DNA from: Apostichopus japonicus
Lineage: Eukaryota; Echinodermata; Holothuroidea; Aspidochirotida; Stichopodidae
Length of the DNA: 64,000 nucleotides
Reading direction: 5' to 3'
NCBI RefSeq assembly: GCF_037975245.1
Contig: NC_092562.1
Location: 7,355,001 to 7,419,000, forward strand
A program made the translations under genes and the position numbers. The notes under the pieces are model-generated. The model saw nothing but the letters and a program-made list of their open reading frames with translations. It made no database searches and was not told where the DNA came from. Position 1 is the stretch's first letter. Each line of letters opens with the position of its first letter. Positions 55,555-64,000 of this stretch are shown one piece after another.

Positions 55555-55720
55555 ACTGCGTCACAAATTCAGCGGTATAGGCTAGATTTTCCCCATTGAC
55601 TTAGTGTGCTGTTAGGCAACCATGTGGTCTAAGATAACAGCAATAATGAAAGTATTCCATGGATATCTTATAACTGCGTCACAAATTCAGCGGTAAAGGC
55701 TAGATTTCCCCCATTGTCCA
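55555..55720. repeat. Fragment of the TAGTGTTTACA-type MITE, reverse orientation
   Basis: AACTGCGTCACAAATTCAGC, CCATGTGGTCTAAGATAAC and ATTCCATGGATATCTTATAA are complementary to 54488-54560 and 5270-5340. AACTGCGTCACAAATTCAGC appears twice, 114 bp apart. Confidence 0.75.
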
Positions 55721-55739
55721 GCAATGCATTTTCACTCGG

Positions 55740-57340
55740 CCTATAGACTGTCAGTGTCTGATCGACTGTTGTTACCACACCATTCAAAATGCATTGCATT
55801 GACATTTAGCCACGAGTCTCATTTGTTTTCTGGGTACATTATTAGAAACTAACGTTAGGGCGACTTTATTAGTGTACAGATTTTTGCTAACGATGTTGTA
55901 AAGTTAATATATCGCGCATGTTTTTAAATAATGTATGTATGGATTGGGTGTTATTGAGAAACTATTTAATTGAAGTCACTTTCGTTTTTAATGAAATAAC
56001 GGAATAAGACTCAATAATTCTTCAAAGCCTACATTTTTTTGGTCGTCCAAAGACTACCAAGCACACAACATTTTGAAAGATTTGGTAGTCTGACGTAATT
56101 TCTAGTTGCCTCGGACAACTGTGACAATCCTACACTGATCAGGGATAAGGATATTGTTATTGCAAACATGTCTATGGAAGATGCAAGCAAAGCATGGTAA
56201 AAGTTAAGATTTTGGAACTTGGTGGAAAGCTGTGCAGATAAATTATTTGGAATAATAGTAATATCCAAGTAAATAACAAAACCATTTTTACAAAAGTTTG
56301 TTTGACCATGGTATAAAGTACATTAAAGATGTTTTCCATATTAACAACCCACTCAGTTATAAAACATTTAAGACTAAATTCGGTGTTCGTTCCTGCCCTT
56401 TCATGGTTTAATAACGCATCATTGATGAGGTTTTTATTTAAATAAATTTAAGTTTATACTGCAAGTTGAAAATTTTCTTTTAAAGAAACATGCAAAAGTC
56501 TTGCATATGATGCATACAGAAAAGCATTTGGTAATTGAACGATGTTATTTAATTAAGAATTAAGCTCTAACTGAGCCATTGAAACGACATGTATCTTTGC
56601 ATAGGCTACATTACGATCTGTTGGGTAGCTTGGTTATTGTCTGATGTTATTTAAGTTTTGATTGAGAGCTGTTAAAATGACTTGTATGGAAGCACACACA
56701 TTGATTTATATTAGAGTAGCAACAGAAATTTTAATTACTAAAACTGTTAAGACTGTACACGACAAGTGTGTAATTCGTTTGTAACGATATATGTGAAATA
56801 CTGTATGTAGTAATGTATATATACTGTTTAATGAAACTATGATTCAGACAATACAGGTGGGGAAAAAAAAGGTGAAGGTAACAAAAGGAGAAAGTATCAT
56901 ACCCTCATCTTTTCCACAGTATAGGAAGGTGGTCAAGAGGATTTATTTCCTGAGTGCAAAAGTTTAGCTGGTTGGTGAAATATAGAGCTTCCATGGAACA
57001 AAGCCTAAAGGTATCTCTTTTAGTAGCGCTTCTGAAAATCATACTGAACTCATGAGGTATTGTTGAAGTATAACTATTCCATAAAGCTGAAATTACTCTT
57101 ATTTTGCTTACATTTCAAAAGCAAAACTTACCCGAAACTGGTATCATCAATTTCCCTTTCCACAGAAATTCTCTCTTGCTTTGTTGGTATATTTGCAATA
57201 TATCTTGTTTTAATCATTGCTCTAAATTGTCCAAGGAAATTAAAGGTTAGTAGGGCACTTACATCAGTATAGCACAGTTGGTTACTTTATTCATTGCTCT
57301 GCTTACTACACTTCTTGGTCTACTTAAAAACTTAAAAGCA
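55740..57340. other. No firm features
   Basis: AT-rich DNA. A segment near 56930-57000 (GTTTAGCTGGTTGGTGAAAT) resembles 32400-32430. Open frames here show no domains. Confidence 0.35.
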
Positions 57341-57359
57341 CACTCTCAGCTAGGAATTT

Positions 57360-57425
57360 TTTAGAGGGCGGGCCAATTTCATATGTTTCGATGGTTCACC
57401 GTTAATCACGTGACACGGTATTTGT
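57360..57425. promoter_or_regulatory. Candidate promoter: GC box, CCAAT box and E-box
   Basis: GAGGGCGGGCCAAT at about 57364-57377 combines a GC box and a CCAAT box. AATCACGTGACAC near 57405 contains TCACGTGAC, the palindromic site of USF/TFEB-type bHLH factors. About 120-300 bp downstream the DNA becomes CpG-rich (GCGGCCGCGTCGCCGC) in an otherwise AT-rich region. The combination looks like a housekeeping promoter. It is a motif-based guess without expression data. Confidence 0.4.
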
Positions 57426-57703
57426 AATATACTGCCAGTGTACAGTGAACCCTGTATGTAAATATACGTAATATATAGCACAGTTTCATGCAGTGGTAGC
57501 ATAACACACGTAACGTGTATATTGCGGCCGCGTCGCCGCACTGTTGAGGTGGAAGGCACAGGTTGCTTTATTGTGGGTCCCGATGCCAATTTCAGTGAGC
57601 GACAAAACGGACATGAAATGAAAAGTGTACTTGAGCTGGTGCTACGTACGTGGACTGGGTCTCCAAAAACGATCTACTGGAACAGAGATCGGGGATCGAC
57701 AAA

Positions 57704-57755
57704 ATGAACGCTACCTTCGCGGAGCATTTACTGGCATGGCAGATCATACGAGAAG
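57704..57755 (+). CDS. Candidate first coding exon of an unidentified gene
   Basis: An ATG in fair context (GACAAAATGA) opens MNATFAEHLLAWQIIRE and reaches GAGAAG followed by GTAGGC, a possible donor. It lies about 300 bp after the candidate promoter, on the other strand from UXS1. Downstream exons are not recognised in the window and the peptide matches nothing I know. A longer frame upstream (57522-57707) could equally be translated. Confidence 0.25.
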
Positions 57756-57984
57756 GTAGGCAGCAAATTATGCTAACGACTAACGTTATATATTTACTAT
57801 TTAGGCAACTGTTTTCCGGCCGAAGTGTTTGGTCTACCGTAGGCTTCCTTGTTATATTGTTCAATAGATCATGCTAGCTAGGCCTACTACTACGAGTACT
57901 ACAAACTAAGGCAACTAATACACCGAGAGACATAGGCTAGTACAGTAGTACTAGTAGTATAGTCAGTTTTGCGAAGTTTGGTAC

Positions 57985-58205
57985 ACTGCGAAGTTCGGAC
58001 ACCCCTAAGAAATAGGCGATTTCATGATGAGACAACCTACAGCAAGAGCCAATTGCATGAAAAACTACGAAGCTACAGTTACTTCTCTCCAAAATGACCC
58101 AACCATATCAAGTATAGTTTCAGGTGATTTATACCATGAGATATAGTTTTGGGGTGTTTTAAGGCATAGGTGTCCGAACTCCGCAGTGTCCATGCTACTG
58201 CAGTG
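57985..58205. repeat. Small foldback element
   Basis: ACACTGCGAAGTTCGGACAC near 57985 and GTGTCCGAACTCCGCAGTGT near 58172 are reverse complements with one change. About 200 bp in total; probably a MITE. Confidence 0.6.
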
Positions 58206-58739
58206 CAGGCTGCTGTACAAACTGTAGACTAGCCTAGGCCGAACATTTCATGGTGTTATTTATGCTTTTCAACTTATATTCGCCTACTAAGCATGATCAG
58301 TATGGAAGTGTGCGGTATCATGTGTTTGGTTTATGATTCGGTAGCTTTGCAAATATGAATAGGACTTAGGCCTAGCCTACATTAGTGTAATATGGATTTG
58401 GTAGGGAGATCTGCCCACAAGAAAATTAAACTCGAAAGAAATGCAACTTCTCATGAGCGGAGCAATAGCAAAAGTAGGACTACTGTAGCCTAGCTCCAGG
58501 CCCAGATTTATAAAATTATGCACCATGGAGGGCCTACCTCAATTTGGTGGTTATTCTTGTCAAGAGCATTTTTGATATGGGCATATTTATTTTGTAACTG
58601 TAAGTCTAGTATGCAATGAGATACGTGAGGGACAGGGGCCTATATGCAATAAAGTAACTGTTTTCATTTCCTACTCTCTACTTTACCAGCACAATTATAG
58701 AGTTCCTAGCAACAAATAAGTTAGTCTGACAGCTTGAAA

Positions 58740-58915
58740 ATTTCCTGCATATTTGGGAGTAATTATAGAACACAGGGCCACTTGATGATTCTATTTTAGA
58801 GGGCGTCATACGTGTATGGACATGTATACAGACACACCGCGCATCCGGATGCTTGTTAATGAATGGCCCTGTATTCTATAATTGTACCCATATTTGCATG
58901 CATGGTCATTCTCAG
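58740..58915. repeat. Small foldback element
   Basis: AATTATAGAACACAGGGCCA near 58762 and TGGCCCTGTATTCTATAATT near 58863 are reverse complements with one mismatch. Between them lies CACACCGCGCATCCGGATGC. Probably a MITE. Confidence 0.6.
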
Positions 58916-60206
58916 TTATAGACTACTAATTTGTGTAGCCATTTCAGTTTTGTCTTTTTTTTGGGTCTGAGAATGGGTTCTTAAGTGGTGAAATAACCTC
59001 GAATCTGCTGAGCAACTCCAAGATGAATTAAGTTACTAAGGCATTGGGTTCTTTTACTTTTTTAAGTCTAATATGCATAGGTTAGGGTATTTACTTTGCT
59101 TCACTTGTTTGTCAATCCGCATAGCCACTTTAGCTGTGGATGATTCTCCACTTGCACAGAAAAAATGTACACATTAATTTAAACTCTTTCTATCCCAAAT
59201 TAGAGTATGCCTATAATACTCCCAACTTGGTATAGTAACTTAAAAAAACGGTAGCGGCTTTTCCTGGTAACTGTAGTGTAAAGTGATAACTGATATAACT
59301 AAGTTTTCCAAATTAATTCAAAACTCAAAAGCCTTCTCAGAAAGAAGCTACACTAGCTCTACAGGCTCCTTTGTTGAATTAGTGAAGAATAGTAGATATT
59401 GTTCACATATTCAGGGGCGGATCCAGGGGGGGGCCGACCCGGCCCCGGCCCCCCCTTTTTGGAAATCAGTTGCGTTTTTTTAATGTGGGAGTACTTCAAA
59501 TTCCTAATAGGCATAACTTGGTGAAAGAAAAGCCTAATATATATCCAGCTGCTCTTCCCTCAAATGCGATCGTTTTTATTCCAAATTTGAAACTAAGGCA
59601 ATAATCAGGCCTACGCGACATCAAGTATTAATTAGATACGGCTCAGTACTATAGTGCTGACTATTACTGTCAGGGAAAATCAATGCACAGTTAGCAAGTA
59701 TATCATAATTATCTGAATGAAAGGGGGTGTAGGCGGTTTTACACTATCTAACGCAACGTAGTCGCCAAGAACCTGAAGTATTTTTAAGGGAGGGCCCGAG
59801 GAACATGAACTTACAGCATGCTCCTCGTGGTGAAACATAATTGCACCTATTAGGTGAATTGAGTGTACTGTTAATAGTAGGAGAGACTAGTGTAGGTTCT
59901 TATGACCAACTCGACCGGTTTCTGCTCTCAAACTTTATAGGAGGAGCTTCATCAGTAGTAGCCTTTGAATATTTTATATTCGGCCTGGGCGTCTCGTTCT
60001 CAAAATGCATCTATTTTCTGTGCACGAGTTTTTATGGACTCATAGTGCAGCTATAAGAGCATCTAAAAGAGCTTCGTGTGAACCTTGAGAGTCAGCTGAT
60101 TCTTCGTTAGTATGAAACCTTGAGTTAACAAGTAAATCTTTGAGATTTTGGGCCTTTTGTAGGCTAGAATCGGTTCTTTTGGAAACAGTTTGGATAATTC
60201 CGCGTG

Positions 60207-61081
60207 CAGGGGCGTAGCGAGCGGGGGGGGGATGTGGGGGTGTAACACCCCCCAATAATTTGGTCGCTGTGGGCAAATTTTGGGTCTGTTGGCAAAAGGA
60301 GAAAAGGTGAAGAGAGCGGAAGGGGAAGAAAGAAGGAAAGCTGAATAGAGAAAAGGAGAACGGGAGCTTCTTTATCGGTTATTTCGATTTTCCAGTTCTT
60401 CATCTGATAAACTCATTCACCAATCCAATCACCCGACGCCTGCAAGTTGAAAACCTCTCGGCAAATAACTGATAATGTCACGGCCGTCAGTATAGCTACT
60501 GTAGCCAGGCTCAGCTAGACGAGTGCCAGAATCGCCGGCAACTCAGTGAAAGAAATGGAATTAAGGGCTTCCGTATAGGCCGCAGCCCATGAGTCGTGCT
60601 ATCGTGTGACAACGTGTTGTTATTATTCTCTGTTCAGAATGACGCCATCACAGATGTCATTCATTCTCCGTGGAAAACTTAAGGACACGGCTCACGAATT
60701 GTACACAATTTTTAACGTTTCTCGCTTGTATATCAATGAATGTTGTTATTTCTTATTACCGGGAAGTTTTCTGAACATTTTCATCACGAAGTTTCACTAT
60801 TTCAACAATCGGTGAAAGAGAAAACACAGTTCGATAATTGGTCCCAATTAATTCTTCTTCTGCCATAAAAATAATATCGAAATGGAAATTCTACGGTGCC
60901 AAATTTGACTTAAAATATGCACCAGATTGCACCTAAGGACGTTTCAAAACTAAAAATTTTCCAAAGGGGGAGGGGGACACCCCCTCCCCTTAGACCCCCC
61001 CATTTCAGTCACTACTTCCAGATCAGTCGGCAAATCAAATCCTCCACCCCCCCCAACAACAAAACCTTCGCTACGCCCCTG
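60207..61081. mobile_element. hAT MITE (CAGGGGCGTAGCGAG tips), 875 bp
   Basis: The ends are CAGGGGCGTAGCGAGCGGGG and CCTTCGCTACGCCCCTG, flanked by a perfect octamer TCCGCGTG (60199-60206 and 61082-61089). It has no transposase. It interrupts the coding sequence of the Penelope-like element. Confidence 0.92.
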
Positions 61082-61265
61082 TCCGCGTGTTGCGAGATTA
61101 AGTGCCAATGTTTCAAGAGTACATTTTTCAGATGCGTGGTTTTGATATGGGGTGTATAGGTAAGCTTGAACACCATTGGTGGTTCCTTTTGTTTAGGTTT
61201 GGTAGTGAGGTATTGCCCACGGTTTTCAAATTTTATGCCTTTCGTGGCTGAGGCAATTTCCTCTT

Positions 61266-62100
61266 TCAGAGTAACAGTTTCTCTGTGAACGCATTCTTTT
61301 TCTGTAAGAAATCAGTCTCATTGTTACATAGACGTGCGTATCGTAAGACTTCCCCTTTAATGAAGCCTTTAAAGGTGGCAAGTGGGTGTGCAGAGTTTCT
61401 GTAGAGGTATTGGAAGGTTTCCGTGGGTTTGGTGTAGACTTTGGTGTCTAATAACCCATTGGTTTCAAACCTTGGACCTTTGAAGATTTTCAAATCTAGG
61501 TATGTTACCTCTGTGTGTAATATTTCTACCGTAAACTTTAAGAAGCGGTGAATTTCATTCAACCTGTTTACTAGTTGTTCAAGTTCCTGAGGTGAACCGT
61601 CGTAAAGCAATAGAATTTCATCTCTATAGCGGAGCCATTTTAAGATTTTATTATCTGTCGGTAAAATCTGGTTTTCCAGTCTATGCATGACGATATCACA
61701 GATTTCCGGAGAGGCTTGGCTACCCATGGCGCAACCGATCTTTTGTAGATAGAATTGGTTATTGAACTCGAAACAGTTTCTTGTTAAAAATAAGTTCAAT
61801 TAGTTTGCGCATGGATATGGAAGATATTTTATTTATTCCATATTCGCTTTTTCCGCCTTTTCATAGACTTCTTGACATATATCTAATGCCTCCTCTTGAG
61901 GAGTATTGGCATACATGGCGACGACATCGAGTGTAGCAAGTACTACTGCTTTTGGTAACGGGGGGCTTCCACAATTTTCAGAATGTGATTTGTGTCTTTC
62001 ACATAGGTGCTTTGTTTTAATACAATAGGAAGCAAGAAATAGTCCACAAATTCCGATATTTTTTCGGTCGGTGATCCGTTTCCGCTTATTATCGGGCCCT
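61266..62100 (-). pseudogene. Penelope-like reverse transcriptase
   Basis: The upstream part (about 61960-62095) reads PIISGNGSPTEKISEFVDYF and LKQSTYVKDTNHILKIVE. About 61850-61940, in another frame, gives LATLDVVAMYANTPQEEALD. The intact frame at 61266-61799 gives YLQKIGCAMGSQASPEICDI, WLRYRDEILLLYDG, VTYLDLKIFKG and KVYTKPTETFQYLYRNSAHP. These are Penelope hallmarks. The catalytic pair is YRDE instead of YxDD, which would abolish activity. C-terminal pieces follow on the far side of the nested MITE (FPKEPILAYKRPKNLKDLLV near 60110-60190). Confidence 0.88.
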
Positions 62101-62239
62101 CCCTTAAAAATACTTCAGGTTCTTGGCGACTACGTTGCGTTAGATAGTGTAAAACCGCCTATACCCCCTTTCATTAATATGTATATCATAATTATCTCAT
62201 TGAATATATCTTGTTTTATGTTTTTTCTTGGGGTGAATC

Positions 62240-62687
62240 CAGTGGCGGCGGAACCGGGGGGGGCTTGGGGGGCTGAGCCCCCCAATGAAAAAGTTGAGGG
62301 GGCAAATGCATGATAAGCCCCCCAATATTTATTTAATTAATTATTTAATTATTGCATTTAATTGCAAGTAGTAATTTACTACACTCAAAAACGTCTTTGC
62401 GAGTACACTACGAGTAATAGCTACTCTCTTAAAACACCATCGAATATACAAATTACAATGTTTTTACAGATTTTTACGTGCAATCTGAGAAATTGCAGGC
62501 TTGAGACCCATATTTTAGGGCTAGGTATTCGAAGCATAAAACACTCGGGAAGTGCCGTTTCCGGCCATCTGGAGGTTTGAAAAACCCAAAATTTTCTTCT
62601 ACGCTCCGCGCCAACCAATGGTGGCGCTCCGCTTAGATAGTCTCCACACATTAGCCCCCCAATAATTTTCCCGTTCCGCCGCGCCTG
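62240..62687. mobile_element. hAT MITE (CAGTGGCGGCGGAACC tips), 448 bp
   Basis: The ends are CAGTGGCGGCGGAACCGGGG and CCCGTTCCGCCGCGCCTG, flanked by a perfect octamer GGTGAATC (62232-62239 and 62688-62695). It contains GGGGGGCTGAGCCCCCCAAT-type palindromes next to the tips. Confidence 0.9.
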
Positions 62688-63041
62688 GGTGAATCTAGTG
62701 TCATAATTTTCGCGCAAAAGAAAGAAACGAATCGACGCAATAATAGTGTGTCCATTGTACATGCACTGTTGAGCGTTGTTAAATATGTGTCTATCGAGAA
62801 AAAATATGTGCACAAAAAAGCGTGTCTGCAACGTTTCTGGTTTTTCTAGTTTTTGGCGAAATGTTTCACCATTTTGCATCTAAGCACTCACAATTAACCA
62901 AAAATTTCCAAGGAGGAGGGGACAACCCCTCCCCAGACCCCTCCCTAGGACAGACCCCTCCCCAGGACGCAGATCACTAAAGTGCTACCATCGGGATGTC
63001 GGCCCCCCCTTTCTCAAAATCCTGGATCCGCCCCTGATATT

Positions 63042-64000
63042 TATGCATTCATAACATGATAGTTTGCTATCATCGTTGTTTAATCATAAAATCAAGGACA
63101 ACATAAACAAATCAATGTCACCAATAATTGTGAATGCCACCATTTTATGTTCGACAAAATTGATCACATTTAATTTAAAGGATACACCATGCATGGCACA
63201 TTGACGGACACTGACGCACATATTGTAGTTGTAATAACGCACCAAATATGCGCTTCATCGGACATGACGCATCATTCCGGGGGTCGTTGAGTCCGTCTTA
63301 CAATAATTGATAATTTCATCATGATATAGAAATTAAAGACATATGCCAAAATATAACAACATCATAGGCTTCATAGCTCTACACATAATCTGATCATGCA
63401 GTTCTAAAAATTATACAAAATGAAAATGATACTACTGATTTGTGAGAGAACTAGAATGGTCACCCATTATATACCATATCATGTTTCTATAGTATCTTTT
63501 AACAATTCACTGTTTAGGGCACACCTGTAGAATATTCCGTAATTTTTAGTCTTGGAAATAAGCAAAGCCTAGCTATATTTTTAAAAGTAATTATGCATCC
63601 CTGAACATGATGAAATTTGGTGACATATTATTGTATGAGCAAGCCTACTGGAACATTGCCATTGTAACATCACACGTTATGACATGTAGTGTATGTAAGG
63701 CATTAGTAGATGAGTTATAATACTGCAGGTGTATACTACTAACATAGAAATAAGAAATATAATAGAAATTGTTGCACATCACTAGTTTAGGTTTGCACTA
63801 TATTAGTAAATGGACCATTCTTGAATACTTGCAGAGTTGACACTATACATACTGTAAATCATAAAGCAGATGTGATGAATTTATGCTGCCAATAGCAAAG
63901 TTCTGTATTAACTAGTAGTGTAATTACTGTTCTGTGTTTGCAAAATTGATTTGAATTTTTGACTATTTAGTGAAGGGAAAAATGTGGTATTCAGTAATTT
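63042..64000. other. No recognised features
   Basis: AT-rich DNA to the window end. I see no coding sequence, inverted repeats or tails. Confidence 0.4.

Larger units (their letters stand above)
59716..62175 (-). mobile_element. Truncated Penelope-like retroelement with 84-bp inverted ends and 17-bp duplication
   Basis: GTATATCATAATTATCT occurs as a direct repeat at 59698-59714 and 62181-62197. Just inside, 59716-59799 and 62092-62175 are inverted copies over 84 bp with one mismatch. Between them the minus strand encodes a Penelope-type reverse transcriptase. After removing the MITE at 60207-61081 the insertion is about 1.6 kb, so most of the 5' half of the element is missing. I see no GIY-YIG endonuclease. 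Inverted end fragments and variable-length duplications are known for this group. Confidence 0.85.
59412..63036. mobile_element. CAGGGGCGGATCCAGG-tipped hAT-like element carrying three nested insertions
   Basis: The ends are CAGGGGCGGATCCAGG and CCTGGATCCGCCCCTG, flanked by ATATT at 59407-59411 and 63037-63041. Subterminal GGCCCCCCC runs face each other. It contains a Penelope-like insertion (59715-62180), which itself carries a MITE (60207-61081), and a further MITE at 62240-62687. Without them it is about 0.7 kb. Confidence 0.85.

Noticed and set aside
1-64000. CRISPR array, operon, phage or bacterial defence system
   Set aside because: There are no regularly spaced identical repeats, no ribosome-binding sites or gene clusters. 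Spliceosomal introns and eukaryotic transposons dominate.

Overview
The window is eukaryotic: AT-rich, with sparse split exons separated by very long introns and dense, nested, mostly broken transposable elements. The one conserved host gene I can identify is UXS1 (UDP-glucuronate decarboxylase), a metazoan-type gene. The repeat repertoire (DIRS, BEL/Pao, L1/Tx1-like and L2/CR1-like LINEs, a Penelope-like element, many hAT-like MITEs) and the frequent AGGCCTA-type words suggest a marine invertebrate deuterostome, perhaps an echinoderm. That placement is a weak inference.

Host gene: six exons of UXS1 lie on the minus strand at 31469-31590, 30672-30835, 13300-13360, 12958-13015, 11735-11838 and 283-360. 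All junctions have GT/AG signals and compatible phases. Together they encode the C-terminal half of the protein (587 nt, ending at a stop at 283-285), including the catalytic YxxxK. The 5' exons with the NAD-binding glycine motif were not found and probably lie beyond 64000. Introns of about 11.4 and 17.3 kb are filled by transposons.

1.6-7.85 kb is a minus-strand DIRS retrotransposon (DIRS B). 8.05-11.69 kb is a non-autonomous element with 44-bp terminal inverted repeats and TA target duplications, containing an inverted array of degenerate short repeats. 14.74-24.43 kb is a second DIRS element (DIRS A) that was later interrupted by a solo LTR, a LINE 3' fragment, a hAT-like element carrying a SINE, and a 394-bp hAT-type MITE. 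About 24.4-27.9 kb holds an unrecognised broken coding region and a decayed L1/Tx1-like LINE. 32.7-34.3 kb holds a LINE ORF1/endonuclease relic.

36.8-48.1 kb is a stack: a LINE 3'-UTR minisatellite was split by a 2.3-kb CAGG-type element, and a BEL/Pao element then inserted at that element's edge. Each BEL LTR was in turn hit by a separate DNA element. 49.4-51.3 kb holds a MITE inside an older repeat rich in GTCCGAAAC words. 51.6-53.8 kb is a second L1/Tx1-like LINE relic, followed by two MITEs. Around 57.36-57.76 kb is a possible plus-strand promoter and first exon. 59.41-63.04 kb is a hAT-like element containing a truncated Penelope-like element (itself carrying a MITE) and another MITE.

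Insertion order can be read from target-site duplications at most levels, which makes the window a good record of transposon stratigraphy. I see no operon-like system, CRISPR array, rRNA or functional tRNA.
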